In this document: positions 1-8,909 of the stretch, piece after piece
How the letters are laid out: each line of letters begins with the position of its first letter
How positions within the stretch are numbered: position 1 is the first letter of the stretch
DNA from: Mycolicibacter heraklionensis
GTDB taxonomy: Bacteria > Actinomycetota > Actinomycetes > Mycobacteriales > Mycobacteriaceae
Assembly: GCF_001021505.1 (NCBI RefSeq)
Contig: NZ_LDPO01000001.1
Span: forward strand, 496,001-560,000
Length of the DNA: 64,000 nucleotides
Direction of reading: 5' to 3'
Position numbers and translations under genes: made by a program
Notes under the pieces: model-generated
Databases searched by the model: none
Told to the model about the DNA's origin: nothing
What the model saw: the letters and a program-made list of their open reading frames with translations, nothing else

Positions 1-1126
1 CATCGCGGTGCATCCGCTCGACCGGGTAGTCGCGGGTGTAGCCGTTGCCGCCGAGGATCTGGATCGCCTCGTCGGTGACGTAGACCGCGGTCTCGCTGGC
101 GAACAGCTTGGCCATCGAGCCCTCGGCGTTGTCGAAGGCCTTGTTGTTGCGCGCCATCCAGCCGGCCCGCCAGACCATCAGCCGTGCCGCGTCGATCCGG
201 CTCTTCATGTCCGCCAGTTTGAAGGCTACGGCCTGGAACTCACCGATCTTGCGGCCGAACTGCTCACGCTGGCAGGCGTATTCGAGGGCGTATTCGTACG
301 CGGCGCGCGCCACCCCGACCGCCATCGCCCCGACGGTCGGACGAGTGCGCTCGAAGGTCTTCATGGCGGCCTGACCGCGGGCGGATGCACCGGATTTGAC
401 CCGGGCGACGCGCTCCTCGAACTTCTCTCGCCCACCGAGGATCATGTCCTCGGGCAAACGGACGTTGTCCAATACGATCTCGGCGGTGTGCGAGGCCCGG
501 ATGCCGTGCTTCTTGAACTTCTGGCCCTGGGCCAGCCCCTTGGTGTCGGGCCCGATGACGAACGTGGCCTGGCCGCGTGAGCCGAGTTCGGGGTAGACCG
601 AGGCGACCACGATGTGCACGTTGGCGATACCGCCGTTGGTGGCCCAGGTCTTGGTGCCGTTGAGCACCCATTCACGTGTTGCTTCGTCGAAGCGGGCGCG
701 AGTCCGGATCGCGCCGACATCCGAGCCGGCATCGGGTTCCGAGGAGCAGAAGGCCCCGAGTTTGGGGTCATCGGCGGTACCGAACATCTCGGGCAGCCAC
801 CGGCCCAGCTGTTCGGGAGTTCCGTTGCCCGCCAGGGCCGCCGCCGCCAACCCGGTGCCGAGAATCGACAAGGCGATCCCGGCGTCACCCCAGAACAGTT
901 CCTCGAACACCGTGAGCATGCCGATCCCGCTGGGCTCGGCGGCCTGGGTGGCGAACAACTCGGGCGAGTACAGGCCGATCTTGGCGGCCTCCTGGATGAT
1001 CGGCCACGGCGTCTCTTCCCGCTCATCCCATTCGGCGGCCGCCGGGCGGACGATCTCGGCGGCGAACTGATGGACCCAGTCCCGCACCTCGATCACGTCA
1101 TCGCTGAGCTCTACCGAGAACGACAT
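1..1126 (-). CDS. Acyl-CoA dehydrogenase (3' end outside window)
   Basis: A flavoenzyme of the acyl-CoA dehydrogenase family, which in this family oxidises acyl-CoA thioesters at the alpha-beta bond and passes electrons to an electron-transfer flavoprotein. The first 375 residues are present and the frame runs off the left edge. Family marks are the N-terminal helical region, the middle beta domain (LGAFCSSEPDAGSD, then TKTWATNGG), a C-terminal helical segment with YACQREQFGRKIGEFQ, and QILGGNGYTRDYPVERMHRD near the break. The ATG at 1126 gives a standard N-terminus. Typical members are about 380-400 residues, so only a short tail is missing. The exact substrate and FadE number cannot be told. 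Confidence 0.9.
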   Translation of the reverse strand, partial: MSFSVELSDDVIEVRDWVHQFAAEIVRPAAAEWDEREETPWPIIQEAAKIGLYSPELFATQAAEPSGIGMLTVFEELFWGDAGIALSILGTGLAAAALAGNGTPEQLGRWLPEMFGTADDPKLGAFCSSEPDAGSDVGAIRTRARFDEATREWVLNGTKTWATNGGIANVHIVVASVYPELGSRGQATFVIGPDTKGLAQGQKFKKHGIRASHTAEIVLDNVRLPEDMILGGREKFEERVARVKSGASARGQAAMKTFERTRPTVGAMAVGVARAAYEYALEYACQREQFGRKIGEFQAVAFKLADMKSRIDAARLMVWRAGWMARNNKAFDNAEGSMAKLFASETAVYVTDEAIQILGGNGYTRDYPVERMHRD

Positions 1127-1232
1127 TGCTACTCCTGGAAGGACTGGGCGGACGCCACGGGACACTGTCGGGCTCGATTGTGGCACCTCATGCTGGAAGC
1201 AATTGCGCAGCGTCACCTAACCCGCGGATCGG

Positions 1233-1601
1233 TCAGGCCCAAATCGCTTGTGCCGCGACATTGCCGACGTAATAGGCGCCCAGCCCGCAGGTCAAGGTGA
1301 GCACCAGGTTGGCCAGCGCGTACAGCCGCGCACCGACGCCGGCCAGCTGCAGGGTCTCGTAGGAAAAGGTCGAGTATGTGGTCAGCGCGCCGCACAGACC
1401 GGTGCCGACCAACAGGTGCAGCCCTTGGTCGCCGGGGCTCGCGGCGCCCATGAGCACACCCAGGACCAGGCTGCCCAGCACATTGGCGGTGAACGTGCCC
1501 CACGGGAAGGTGGTGTCGTGGCGGGCCTGGACGAATCGGTCGGTCAGGTAGCGCAACGGCGCCCCCACCGCGGCGCCGGCGATGACCAGCAGCCAGGTCA
1601 C
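1233..1601 (-). CDS. crcB: Fluoride exporter CrcB/Fluc, subunit 2
   Basis: A 122-residue four-helix membrane protein of the CrcB/Fluc family, dual-topology or heterodimeric channels that let fluoride leave the cytoplasm. Visible marks are [14 protein letters not shown] and the pore segment [17 protein letters not shown]. It is the last of three overlapping genes (crcB, DUF190, crcB) read leftwards; its start overlaps the DUF190 stop by 4 bp. Two unequal CrcB copies side by side suggest an obligate heterodimer, as known for paired Fluc genes in actinobacteria. No fluoride riboswitch is visible upstream. Confidence 0.93.
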   Translation of the reverse strand: MTWLLVIAGAAVGAPLRYLTDRFVQARHDTTFPWGTFTANVLGSLVLGVLMGAASPGDQGLHLLVGTGLCGALTTYSTFSYETLQLAGVGARLYALANLVLTLTCGLGAYYVGNVAAQAIWA

Positions 1602-1948
1602 TGGCCGGCGGGGCGTCGCCCGACGTGGCGGATGACCTCGACTTCATCCAGCAGGATCAGGCCCTCGGTGACCAACTCGTCCAGCTCCGGCAGGAAGGCA
1701 CGGATCCGCTCGGCGGCGTCGACGATGATGACCGAGACCGGCAGGTCCTCAGACATCGACAGCAGCCGGGTGGTGTGGATGGCCGAGGACGCTCCGTAGC
1801 CCTCGATGCCGCGGAACACCGACGCGCCGGCCAGGCCGGCCCGATGCGCTCGGTGCACGATCTCGCTGTACACCGGCCTGTGATGCCAGGTGTCGCTCTC
1901 TCCGAGGAATACCGTCAGGCGCAACGCGCGTCCGGTGAGCTCGCTCAT
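1598..1948 (-). CDS. DUF190 family protein between two crcB genes
   Basis: A 116-residue soluble protein of the DUF190 family (PII-like fold, function unproven). It sits between the two CrcB genes with 4-bp overlaps on both sides, so the three products are probably made together. The ATG at 1948 has an AGGAGG ribosome site at the usual distance inside the end of the upstream crcB gene. The sequence includes [20 protein letters not shown] and ends in a basic tail. Genomic association suggests an accessory or regulatory role in fluoride export; that is inference. Confidence 0.88.
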   Translation of the reverse strand: MSELTGRALRLTVFLGESDTWHHRPVYSEIVHRAHRAGLAGASVFRGIEGYGASSAIHTTRLLSMSEDLPVSVIIVDAAERIRAFLPELDELVTEGLILLDEVEVIRHVGRRPAGQ

Positions 1949-2346
1949 GCTGTCCTCCTGATGACCAGACGGCGGGTGAGGCTGGCAGCGGTCCAGGTCG
2001 CGATCAACACTGCCACCGGCGTGGTGAGCAGGTAGACCAAAGCCGGGACCGGCTGTCCGGCGGCGATCAGGGTGTCGACGTCGCCGGAGAAGGTGGAAAA
2101 CGTGGTGTAGCCGCCGAGCACGCCGGTGCCCAGCAGCGGACGCAGCAGTCGATGTCCGACCCACAGTTCGGTGATCGCCACCATCAGCACCCCCATCAGC
2201 GCACACCCGCTCACGTTGATTACCATTGTGGCCCAAGGGAACCCACCGACCGGGGTGGGCAATGCCAGCGCGACGGCGTAGCGCGCGCAGGCACCGATCG
2301 CGCCGCCGACGGCCACGGCCGCGACTACCGGCGTCTGCTCATGCAC
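1945..2346 (-). CDS. crcB: Fluoride exporter CrcB/Fluc, subunit 1
   Basis: A 133-residue four-helix Fluc-type channel subunit, the promoter-proximal gene of the crcB-DUF190-crcB operon. It shows [10 protein letters not shown] near the N-terminus, the polar segment [14 protein letters not shown] and the pore signature [15 protein letters not shown]. It ends in a basic tail. Only 25 bp separate its start from the stop of the SnoaL-like gene upstream, so it may be co-transcribed with that gene and the P-type ATPase before it. Confidence 0.93.
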   Translation of the reverse strand: MHEQTPVVAAVAVGGAIGACARYAVALALPTPVGGFPWATMVINVSGCALMGVLMVAITELWVGHRLLRPLLGTGVLGGYTTFSTFSGDVDTLIAAGQPVPALVYLLTTPVAVLIATWTAASLTRRLVIRRTA

Positions 2347-2371
2347 CGCGGAGCCCCGCTATCGGTTCCGG

Positions 2372-2788
2372 CTAGGCAGAGCCGTCGCCATGTCCATGCG
2401 GCGCGGCGGCCTCACGGGTGATCTGCTCGAACTGCTGCGCCATGGCTTCGGCCAGCGCGGTAGCCGCCGACAGCGGCCGGACCATCACGACGAAGTCGTC
2501 GATCTTGCCGTCGTCGTCCATATGCAGGAAGTCGCATCCGCTGAGCCGTTTACCGTCGACCGACGCTTCGAATATCAGGGCATGGTCACGCCCGGAGGCG
2601 TCAGCGATCTCTCGCACGTAGCGGAAGTCTTCAAAGACACGCATCACGGCGCGCAGGATCGCCGCGGTGACCGGCTTGCCCGGGTAGGGCTTGAACGCCA
2701 CCGGACTGGTGAACACGACATCGTCGGACAACAGCGCCTCGATGGCCGCGGCGTCACGGGCCTCGACGGCTTGCCGGAATGGGTGCAT
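2372..2788 (-). CDS. SnoaL/NTF2-like protein
   Basis: A 138-residue protein with the SnoaL-like/NTF2 cone fold. It begins with the usual helix (AVEARDAAAIEALLSDDVVF) followed by beta strands with DGKRLSGCDFLHMDDDGKIDD. Members range from small hydrolases and isomerases to binding proteins, so no reaction can be assigned. The ATG at 2788 has a GGAGGCG ribosome site and lies 16 bp after the stop of the large P-type ATPase, suggesting co-transcription. The C-terminal tail (PHGHGDGSA) is histidine-bearing but too short to call a metal site. Confidence 0.8.
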   Translation of the reverse strand: MHPFRQAVEARDAAAIEALLSDDVVFTSPVAFKPYPGKPVTAAILRAVMRVFEDFRYVREIADASGRDHALIFEASVDGKRLSGCDFLHMDDDGKIDDFVVMVRPLSAATALAEAMAQQFEQITREAAAPHGHGDGSA

Positions 2789-2804
2789 GCCACGCCTCCG
2801 CTGG

Positions 2805-5800
2805 TCAGTTGGTACGACTGACCATCACGGTAGACCCACCAGCGGCCGCGGCCGAGGAGGCCTGGTCGCCTGCCGGCCGCAGCACAGCCACGGTGGCCAT
2901 CGGGCCTGACTCGATCTCGGTGCCGGTCTCCGGTGCCTCGCGCCCCCGGGCCGGCAGCACGTGCGGCGCCGCGGCGATCGCGAGCACTGCGGCGCCGGTG
3001 GCTCCCAGGGCCTCCGACCAGCCCAGCGGTCCCACCGGTACGCAACCCAGGAGCTGGCTGATTCCGGGCAGGCTGATCATCGCCGCGAACGCTGCGAATG
3101 AACCAGCGGCGGTGAGCAATACCAACGGCGCGTGGGAGTCGACCAGCGTCTGGGCCAGCTCGGTGGTGACCAGCGTGATCAGCGCGACCGTGGCGGCGCG
3201 TTGCCGGGCGCCCGGTACAACAGAAAGGCGAGCCATCCCCCATGCCGCGCTGGCCGCGGCCCCGGTGATCGCTCCGCGGACCGCGACGGCGCGCATCAGG
3301 CTGCGTTCGTCGATGCCGTGCACGACTCGATGCGAGGAGCCGGCCGGGGTGCTGACCGCGACCGCGGTGGCCGGCAGCGCGTCGGTCAACATGTTCATCA
3401 GCAGCAGTTGGCGGTTGTTCAGCGGCGAGGTCCCCGACAGCGCGGTGCCGACGACACCGAAGATCACCTCGCCGACGTTGCCGCCGAGCAGGCCCGTCAC
3501 CGCCAGCTGCACCCCGCGCCACAGTCGCTGGCCCTCGTCGATGGCATCCACCAGTGCGCCGATGCGCCCGTCGGTCAACACGATGTCGGCCGTGAGGTGC
3601 GCCGAGTCGCTGCCGCGCGCCACGACGCCGAGACCCACGCTGGCGGCCCGGATCGCCGCCGCATCGTTGGCGCCGTCACCGACCATGGCACAGACCCGGC
3701 CACTGCGTTCGAGGGTCTGCACCACCTGCACCTTGTTCTCCGGGGACATCCGGGCGAAGATCGCCCGCTGCGCCACCGCACGTTCCTGGCCCTTGCGCGA
3801 CAACGCGTTCCACTCCGCGCCGGTGATGACCTGCTCGGCGGTGACCGGCACCCCCAGTTCCGCGGCGATCGCGGTGGCGGTGACGGGGTGATCGCCGGTG
3901 ATCAGCCGGATGCCGACGCCCCGCTCCGCCAGGTCGGCGAGCAGTTGCGGCGCTTCGGCTCGGGGGGTGTCGGAGATGCCGAGGAACCCGGTGAGCGTCA
4001 GTCCCTCGCCGCACAGTCCGGCGAGAGCGTCCGGGTCATCGGCCAGCGACTTCACCTGTGCGGCGCTGAGGCGGCGCTGCGCCACCGCGATCACCCGCAG
4101 CCCGCCGGCAGCGAGTTCGGCGACCGGCGCGTCACTGTCCGGGCCGAGGTCGGTGCAGGCGGCCAGCACCACTTCGGGTGCCCCCTTGATCATCAGTTCC
4201 CGACCGACCACCGACGCCGAGAACGCCCGGCCGGAGCGGAACGGCAGGTGGGCGTCCGGGGTGGTCCAGAGGCTGCCGATACCGGCGGCGGCCTCGGTGA
4301 CGGCCTGGTCGGTGGCGTGCGTGTGGGGGTCGCCCTCGGGCGCCGGCGCGGCGTTGGCCGCGCATCGCAGCACGTCGTCCTCGGCGTGGCCGGCGACGGG
4401 GTACACCCGGGTGACCCGTAGCCGGTTCTCGCTCAGTGTTCCGGTCTTGTCGAAGCAGACCACCTCAACCCGGCCCAGGGCCTCCACCGAGCGGGGAATG
4501 CGCACCAGCGCACCGGAATCGGTCAGGCGTTGGGCTGAGGCATGCTGGGCCAGGGTCGCCATCAGCGGCATGCCCTCGGGCACCGCCGCCACGGCGACCG
4601 CGATAGCGTTGCCCAGGGCCAGACGCAGGCCACCGCCGCGCAGCATCCCCAACAGACCCACCATCAGCCCGCCGCCGGCACTGGCCGGGAACGCGCGACT
4701 CATCAGCTGACTCAGCTGGTGCTGCAGGCCGACCACCGGCAGATCCCCGGCGGCCAGCTCGGCGGCACGACGGGCCTGAGTGTCGGCGCCGACGGCGGTG
4801 ACCACGGCCCGTGCGGTGCCGGCGACAACTGTCGTGCCGGCGTAGAGCATGCAGCGCCGCTCGGCGAGTTCGGCGCCCGGTGTCGCCGCGGTCTGCTTGT
4901 CGACCGACAGTGATTCGCCGGTGAGCGATGATTCGTCGACTTCGAGGTCGGTGGCCTCGATCAGCCGCGCGTCGGCGGGCACCACCTCGTTGCTGCGGAC
5001 CTCGATCACGGTGCCGGGTATCAGGCGGTCCGCGACGATCTCGGTGTAGGTATTGGTGCCCGGCGCGACGGTGCGGGCGGGCGGGGTCTGTTGGGCCAGC
5101 AGCCGGTTCAGCCGGTTCTCGGCCTGCAGCTGCTGGGCTGCCGCGAGCATGCAGTTGCCGATCAGCACCGTGCTGACCATCAACGCATCCACCGGCGAAC
5201 CCAGCATTGCGGTGGCCGCCGAGCTCAGTGCCAGCACCGGCATCAGCGGATCCGACAGTTCGGCACGCACCGCCCTGATGAACTGCCAGGCCATGTGCGG
5301 TGGCGCGGCGTCGAGTTCGGCGGCGGCACAGGCGAGGTCGGGGACCGGCAGAATCGCGCGGATCTCGTCCAGTGACATCGCATGCCATTCGTAGGCCGGC
5401 GCGGGCCGCGGCGGCTGCGTCCGAGCCACCTGGCGAGCCAGCAGGTATCCCGAGAGCAGTCCGGTGGCTGCCCCGGCGGTGACCGGCCCGGGACCGCGAC
5501 CGCCCCGCACCCCGGGAACCATCAGCAGTGCACCGAGTGTCGATGCGCCGGTGGACAGGGAGATGCCGCGCTGGGCGGCCGCGCGCGCCGCCGGTATCGC
5601 GTGCAGCACCCGCCAGGCGCCGGCCAAGTCGGCCAGCAGCAGATCCGCCTCCCATGGCGGTGGCGTCTCCGAGTCGCCGGGCAGGATCCCCAGGCCCACG
5701 TCGGCGCAGGCGAGTGCCTGCGCACCGCTCGACGTGAGCACCGCAACGGTGCGGCCGTCTTGCTGGCGTGCCGTCAATGCGGCAGCCAGCGCCTCGTCGA

Positions 5801-7223
5801 GTTGTTCGTCGTCGGCGGCGGTATCGACCGGCGCCAGTTCGTCGAACGCGGGACGCAGTTCACCCAGGGCTTCGACGTCGAGGGTGACCAGTTCCGCGCC
5901 CGATGCCCGAGCCTCGGCCAGCATCGCCGCAGCCAGCGGGTGGCGTGCGGTGGCGGTGCAAAGCAGCCGGGGATCGATGAGGACGGCGTCGACGCGGTCG
6001 AGTCGGCGCAGGCCCTCCGGGCGCAACGGCAGCGCGGCGTGCTGCTCGACCAATGACCGGCTCAGCGTGGCCGCGAACGATTCAGTGGTGGTGCGCATGG
6101 CTTTCGGGGAGGCGACCACGGCCGCGGTCGCGGCTGTGGTGACGTTGCGGGTGAGCACTCCCACCAGGCCGGCCCCGAACAACTGGACGTAGCCCACCCG
6201 CCTGCCGTGGCGGTCGACCGCCCCCTCCGGTAGCGGCACCGGCCGCGACGGCACGTGCACCTGAGCCTGGTCGGCGTGCCGGGCCAGGTACGGCTCGTGG
6301 CGGTTCCAGGCCTGCGCCGCGGCCGCAGACTCGGCGGCTTTGACACCTTGCAACGCCAAGTCCACTGCCAGCGTGGCCGGCGACAGGGTGGCGATACGCG
6401 CTCCGGTGGAGATCAGCGACAGCACCGTGTCGGCAGGTCCCCTGCCGATTCGGTCGGCGAGTTGCCGGCGCAACCACGGCTGGTAGTTGGCCAGCGCCGC
6501 GACGGCGTCGACGGTGATCGGCGCCTGCGGCAGCCGCAGCGCGCGCCCGGCGACCGCGATGGCCGACCCGGCGGCGTTGACGCCGACCATCACGCCGCGG
6601 GCCATCAGCAGCAACCCGTCGCCGGGCAGGACGGTGGCCGGCGCTGCCCCGATCGGAGCTGCCGTGCCGTCGGAGTGGCGGTAGCTGCGTTCGGTCTCGG
6701 CGATCAGGCGGCACAGGTCATTCAGCGTTACCTGCGCACCTTCGACCGCCAGTTCCACCACGACCCGAGACAACGGGCGGTTCAGCCGCGCCGACACCAC
6801 GCCGGGTTCGGCGACGAGCGTGTCAAGCACCCGCTGCCCGAGTTCGGGGGATTCAGTCAAGCCACGTACCTCGATCCAGGCGCGGCCTTCCCCGCGCCAG
6901 CACCTGCGGGTCAGCGTCGCCGTGGTGGATTCGCCGGACAGCATCCGAGTGGCCTCGCGAATCGGCAGCGCGGCGACCTGCAGGCCGGCCGAGGTGATGG
7001 CCCCCACCGCCTCGGTGGTGGCCGACGCACTGCGGGCCGCCGCGCCGACGACGGCTGACGCCGCACGGATTCCCAGGGTGGCCGGTCGCAGCAGCAACGA
7101 TGTCGGAATCAATTCGGCAGTAACCAATCCTGTGGTCTGACGGCGGGCCTGGGCCGTACCCGCCGGGCGGCCAAGGCGCCGCCGGAACTGCCCAATTCTG
7201 GCGACACTTTGGCGATTGCGCAA
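2805..7223 (-). CDS. ctpI: CtpI-type giant P-type cation ATPase
   Basis: A very large P-type ATPase (up to 1472 residues; ordinary family members are 650-900). The C-terminal half carries the working machinery: ESSLTGES near residue 770, the transmembrane motif AAVPEGMP near 880, phosphorylation motif FDKTGTL with Asp about 925, and MVGDGANDAAA near 1180. The N-terminal half is a degenerate copy: it has a decayed HAD-like stretch (VDAVLIDPRLL, later ADVGLGILPGD) with no DKTGT. This architecture matches mycobacterial CtpI/CtpH. The ion is unknown. The neighbouring divergent ArsR regulator and zinc-starvation island point to metal homeostasis. The start is uncertain: the TTG at 7223 lies in an 8-bp palindrome shared with the divergent promoter, and an in-frame TTG at residue 33 is an alternative. 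Confidence 0.88.
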   Translation of the reverse strand: MRNRQSVARIGQFRRRLGRPAGTAQARRQTTGLVTAELIPTSLLLRPATLGIRAASAVVGAAARSASATTEAVGAITSAGLQVAALPIREATRMLSGESTTATLTRRCWRGEGRAWIEVRGLTESPELGQRVLDTLVAEPGVVSARLNRPLSRVVVELAVEGAQVTLNDLCRLIAETERSYRHSDGTAAPIGAAPATVLPGDGLLLMARGVMVGVNAAGSAIAVAGRALRLPQAPITVDAVAALANYQPWLRRQLADRIGRGPADTVLSLISTGARIATLSPATLAVDLALQGVKAAESAAAAQAWNRHEPYLARHADQAQVHVPSRPVPLPEGAVDRHGRRVGYVQLFGAGLVGVLTRNVTTAATAAVVASPKAMRTTTESFAATLSRSLVEQHAALPLRPEGLRRLDRVDAVLIDPRLLCTATARHPLAAAMLAEARASGAELVTLDVEALGELRPAFDELAPVDTAADDEQLDEALAAALTARQQDGRTVAVLTSSGAQALACADVGLGILPGDSETPPPWEADLLLADLAGAWRVLHAIPAARAAAQRGISLSTGASTLGALLMVPGVRGGRGPGPVTAGAATGLLSGYLLARQVARTQPPRPAPAYEWHAMSLDEIRAILPVPDLACAAAELDAAPPHMAWQFIRAVRAELSDPLMPVLALSSAATAMLGSPVDALMVSTVLIGNCMLAAAQQLQAENRLNRLLAQQTPPARTVAPGTNTYTEIVADRLIPGTVIEVRSNEVVPADARLIEATDLEVDESSLTGESLSVDKQTAATPGAELAERRCMLYAGTTVVAGTARAVVTAVGADTQARRAAELAAGDLPVVGLQHQLSQLMSRAFPASAGGGLMVGLLGMLRGGGLRLALGNAIAVAVAAVPEGMPLMATLAQHASAQRLTDSGALVRIPRSVEALGRVEVVCFDKTGTLSENRLRVTRVYPVAGHAEDDVLRCAANAAPAPEGDPHTHATDQAVTEAAAGIGSLWTTPDAHLPFRSGRAFSASVVGRELMIKGAPEVVLAACTDLGPDSDAPVAELAAGGLRVIAVAQRRLSAAQVKSLADDPDALAGLCGEGLTLTGFLGISDTPRAEAPQLLADLAERGVGIRLITGDHPVTATAIAAELGVPVTAEQVITGAEWNALSRKGQERAVAQRAIFARMSPENKVQVVQTLERSGRVCAMVGDGANDAAAIRAASVGLGVVARGSDSAHLTADIVLTDGRIGALVDAIDEGQRLWRGVQLAVTGLLGGNVGEVIFGVVGTALSGTSPLNNRQLLLMNMLTDALPATAVAVSTPAGSSHRVVHGIDERSLMRAVAVRGAITGAAASAAWGMARLSVVPGARQRAATVALITLVTTELAQTLVDSHAPLVLLTAAGSFAAFAAMISLPGISQLLGCVPVGPLGWSEALGATGAAVLAIAAAPHVLPARGREAPETGTEIESGPMATVAVLRPAGDQASSAAAAGGSTVMVSRTN

Positions 7224-7234
7224 CTATGCGAATG
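7213..7234. promoter_or_regulatory. Possible ArsR-family operator between ctpI and arsR-like gene
   Basis: The gap between the two divergent genes holds the perfect 8-bp palindrome TTGCGCAA at 7216-7223, followed by TATGCGAAT, so the motif TGCGnAA recurs about 10 bp apart. ArsR/SmtB repressors bind AT-flanked imperfect palindromes in such positions. No protein-binding evidence exists here and the motif is short. Confidence 0.3.
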
Positions 7235-7272
7235 TGTCGTTCGGCGAATCCCGCCATGGGAGTTGGGACAAA

Positions 7273-7662
7273 ATGAATGCCGCCATGGCAAAAGATGAAG
7301 AACGGCTGTCCGAAGAAATCAGTTCAGTCAACCGGACCGACGAACCGACCCAACCCCAACTGGCATCCGCCGCGAGCACGTTCGCGCTGCTCAGCAGTCC
7401 GGCGCGCCTGCACGTGATGTGGCTGGCCGCCCAGGACGCCTACGACGTGACAACCCTGGCGAGACGGACCGGCGTCAACGTCGCCACCATGAGCCAGCAC
7501 TTGACCAAGCTGCGGCTGGCCGGGCTGATCAACGCACGGCGCGACGGGCGCCACCACATCTACACCGTCGACGACCCGCACATCCTGACCCTGCTCCAGC
7601 AGATCTTCGCGCACATCGCCCCGGACGGCGGCCTCGCACCGGACCCGCCGAGAGGGTCGTGA
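7273..7662 (+). CDS. ArsR/SmtB-family metal-responsive repressor
   Basis: A 129-residue winged-helix regulator of the ArsR/SmtB family, which leave DNA when they bind metal. The recognition region is TLARRTGVNVATMSQHLTKLRLAGLI and the wing is ARRDGRHHIYTV. The last helix has Asp-x-His, then His after ten residues, and an Asp four residues later. This resembles the alpha-5 metal site (DxHx10Hxx[H/E]) of CzrA and NmtR, except that the fourth ligand is shifted by one. No alpha-3 cysteine site is seen. ATG 7273 is preferred over earlier starts, which would run through the operator-like palindrome. Divergent to ctpI, its likely target and reporter of the pump's metal. Confidence 0.85.
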   Translation: MNAAMAKDEERLSEEISSVNRTDEPTQPQLASAASTFALLSSPARLHVMWLAAQDAYDVTTLARRTGVNVATMSQHLTKLRLAGLINARRDGRHHIYTVDDPHILTLLQQIFAHIAPDGGLAPDPPRGS

Positions 7663-7792
7663 AACCGCGCGGCGAGCGCGGTCCGGCACGGAAGACGATC
7701 GTGATGCCGATCACAGACCAAAGTCCCGAGATCGCGTGATCGACACCACGTTTCAAATTTTTACAACCAAGGGCTGTATAACGTCTGCAGCC

Positions 7793-7891
7793 ATGAAAGA
7801 CCCAGTGCTTGTTCTTCCGGTGATAGCGGGAATCCTCGGGCTGCTCGTCTTCGGGTTCCTGACACTAGAGGTCGTGTTCCACCTCGGTTGA
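7793..7891 (+). CDS. Possible 32-residue single-span membrane peptide
   Basis: A short frame from ATG 7793 to TGA 7891 encodes 32 residues, nearly all hydrophobic (LVLPVIAGILGLLVFGFL in the middle) with charged ends (MKD and EVVFH). This is a convincing transmembrane helix. An AT-richer stretch with TATAAC at about 7777-7782 precedes it and could be a -10 element. There is no clear ribosome site, so leaderless or weak translation must be assumed. It ends 21 bp before the convergent stop of the S18 gene. It resembles no protein I recognise. Confidence 0.4.
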   Translation: MKDPVLVLPVIAGILGLLVFGFLTLEVVFHLG

Positions 7892-7912
7892 GCCGTTGAG
7901 CCGTCGACCGGA

Positions 7913-8176
7913 TCATTCGGGAAAGACGCCCGGATAGGGCAGCAGCGCCATTTCCCGGGCGTTCTTGATGGCGCCGGCGACCTGGCGCTGTTGACGGACG
8001 GTCAGTCCGGTGGCCTGCCGGGAGCGGATCTTGCCGCGCGGGGAGATAAAGAGCCGCAGCGTCGCGGTGTCCTTGTAGTCGACCGCGGCGAGGCCGAGTC
8101 GGGTCAGCGGGTTGGCCTTGGCAGCACGTGCCGCAGTCTGCGGAACACGCCGAGCGCCTTTGGGTTTGGCTGCCAT
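7913..8176 (-). CDS. rpsR2: 30S ribosomal protein S18, zinc-independent paralogue
   Basis: An 87-residue S18 protein without any cysteine, so it is the C-minus paralogue. S18 binds the 30S platform near S6. Family marks are [21 protein letters not shown] and [20 protein letters not shown]. Last gene of the L28-L33-S14-S18 operon; its start directly follows the S14 stop with no gap. In mycobacteria such alternative ribosomal proteins are repressed by Zur when zinc is plentiful and replace zinc-binding partners during zinc starvation; the Zur-box-like sites upstream fit this. Confidence 0.95.
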   Translation of the reverse strand: MAAKPKGARRVPQTAARAAKANPLTRLGLAAVDYKDTATLRLFISPRGKIRSRQATGLTVRQQRQVAGAIKNAREMALLPYPGVFPE

Positions 8177-8482
8177 CTACCAACTCGCCTTCCGGACGCC
8201 GGGCAGGTGACCGTCGTGTGCCAGCTGACGCACGCGCACCCGCGACAGCCCGAACTTGCGCAGGTAGCCGCGGGGACGCCCGTCGGCGCAGTCGCGGTTG
8301 CGCAGCCGCACCGGGCTGGCATCGCGCGGCTGGCGGGCCAGTTCACGCTGGGCTGCCAACCGTTGCTCCGCACTGCTCGACGGTGACCGGATGATCTGCT
8401 TGAGTTCAGTGCGCCGCTCGCCGTAGCGGGCCACCAGCGCACGGCGCTGCTCGTTCTTGACGATCTTGGACTTCTTGGCCAC
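8177..8482 (-). CDS. rpsN2: 30S ribosomal protein S14, zinc-independent paralogue
   Basis: A 101-residue S14 of the long type. It has a single cysteine ([12 protein letters not shown]) where zinc-binding S14 has CxxC pairs, so it cannot form the zinc ribbon. The C-terminal [20 protein letters not shown] is the conserved S14 signature. It starts with GTG at 8482, with a GGGAGGAGC ribosome site inside the end of the L33 gene 3 bp upstream. It is part of the zinc-starvation ribosomal operon. Confidence 0.95.
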   Translation of the reverse strand: MAKKSKIVKNEQRRALVARYGERRTELKQIIRSPSSSAEQRLAAQRELARQPRDASPVRLRNRDCADGRPRGYLRKFGLSRVRVRQLAHDGHLPGVRKASW

Positions 8483-8485
8483 GGC

Positions 8486-8650
8486 TCAGCGCTCCTCCCG
8501 AAAATCGACATGGCGCCGGACCACGGGGTCGTATTTACGCAGCACCAGCCGGTCCGGGTCGTTGCGCCGGTTCTTACGGGTGACGTAGGTGTAGCCGGTC
8601 CCCGCGGTGGAGCGCAGTTTGACGATGGGGCGAATATCGGTTCGCGCCAT
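8486..8650 (-). CDS. rpmG: 50S ribosomal protein L33, zinc-independent paralogue
   Basis: A 54-residue L33 with no cysteine (C-minus form). The family pattern is clear: [40 protein letters not shown], then a charged tail ending FREER. Its ATG at 8650 shares one base with the L28 stop (TGATG), so translation is probably coupled. Second gene of the leftward alternative ribosomal protein operon. Confidence 0.95.
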   Translation of the reverse strand: MARTDIRPIVKLRSTAGTGYTYVTRKNRRNDPDRLVLRKYDPVVRRHVDFREER

Positions 8651-8886
8651 CAGATCCGCTCCCCTTCGCGACGCAGCCGGGCCACCACAGCCTCGATACC
8701 GTCACGGTCGATGACCTTGATGCCCTTCGCGCTGACCCGCAGGGTGACCCGGCGATCTTGCGACGGCAGGTAATAGGTCCTGACCTGAATATTGGGCGAC
8801 CAGCGGCGTCGGGTGCGGCGATGCGAGTGCGACACCGCGTTCCCGAATCCGGGAGCCCGGCCGGTGACTTGGCAGCGTGCAGACAC
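8650..8886 (-). CDS. rpmB: 50S ribosomal protein L28, zinc-independent paralogue
   Basis: A 78-residue L28, first gene of the operon. The GTG at 8886 is chosen because GGAGGAGGGT lies just upstream; an in-frame ATG further out at 8928 would lie beyond the Zur-box-like site and is unlikely. The N-terminus [20 protein letters not shown] keeps one cysteine of the zinc-binding pattern, so no zinc ribbon can form. [14 protein letters not shown] is the L28 C-terminal signature. It probably replaces zinc-bearing L28 under zinc limitation. Confidence 0.95.
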   Translation of the reverse strand: MSARCQVTGRAPGFGNAVSHSHRRTRRRWSPNIQVRTYYLPSQDRRVTLRVSAKGIKVIDRDGIEAVVARLRREGERI

Positions 8887-8909
8887 CAGAACCCTCCTCC
8901 AAAGCTTAT

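Noticed and set aside
2347..2371. Fluoride riboswitch ahead of crcB
   Set aside because: Only 25 bp separate the genes, too short, and no conserved riboswitch motif is seen there or before the SnoaL-like gene.
2779..4710. Several long + strand frames opposite the P-type ATPase
   Set aside because: They oppose well-supported catalytic motifs (DKTGT, GDGAND), have biased Arg/Ala/Ser composition and no ribosome sites.
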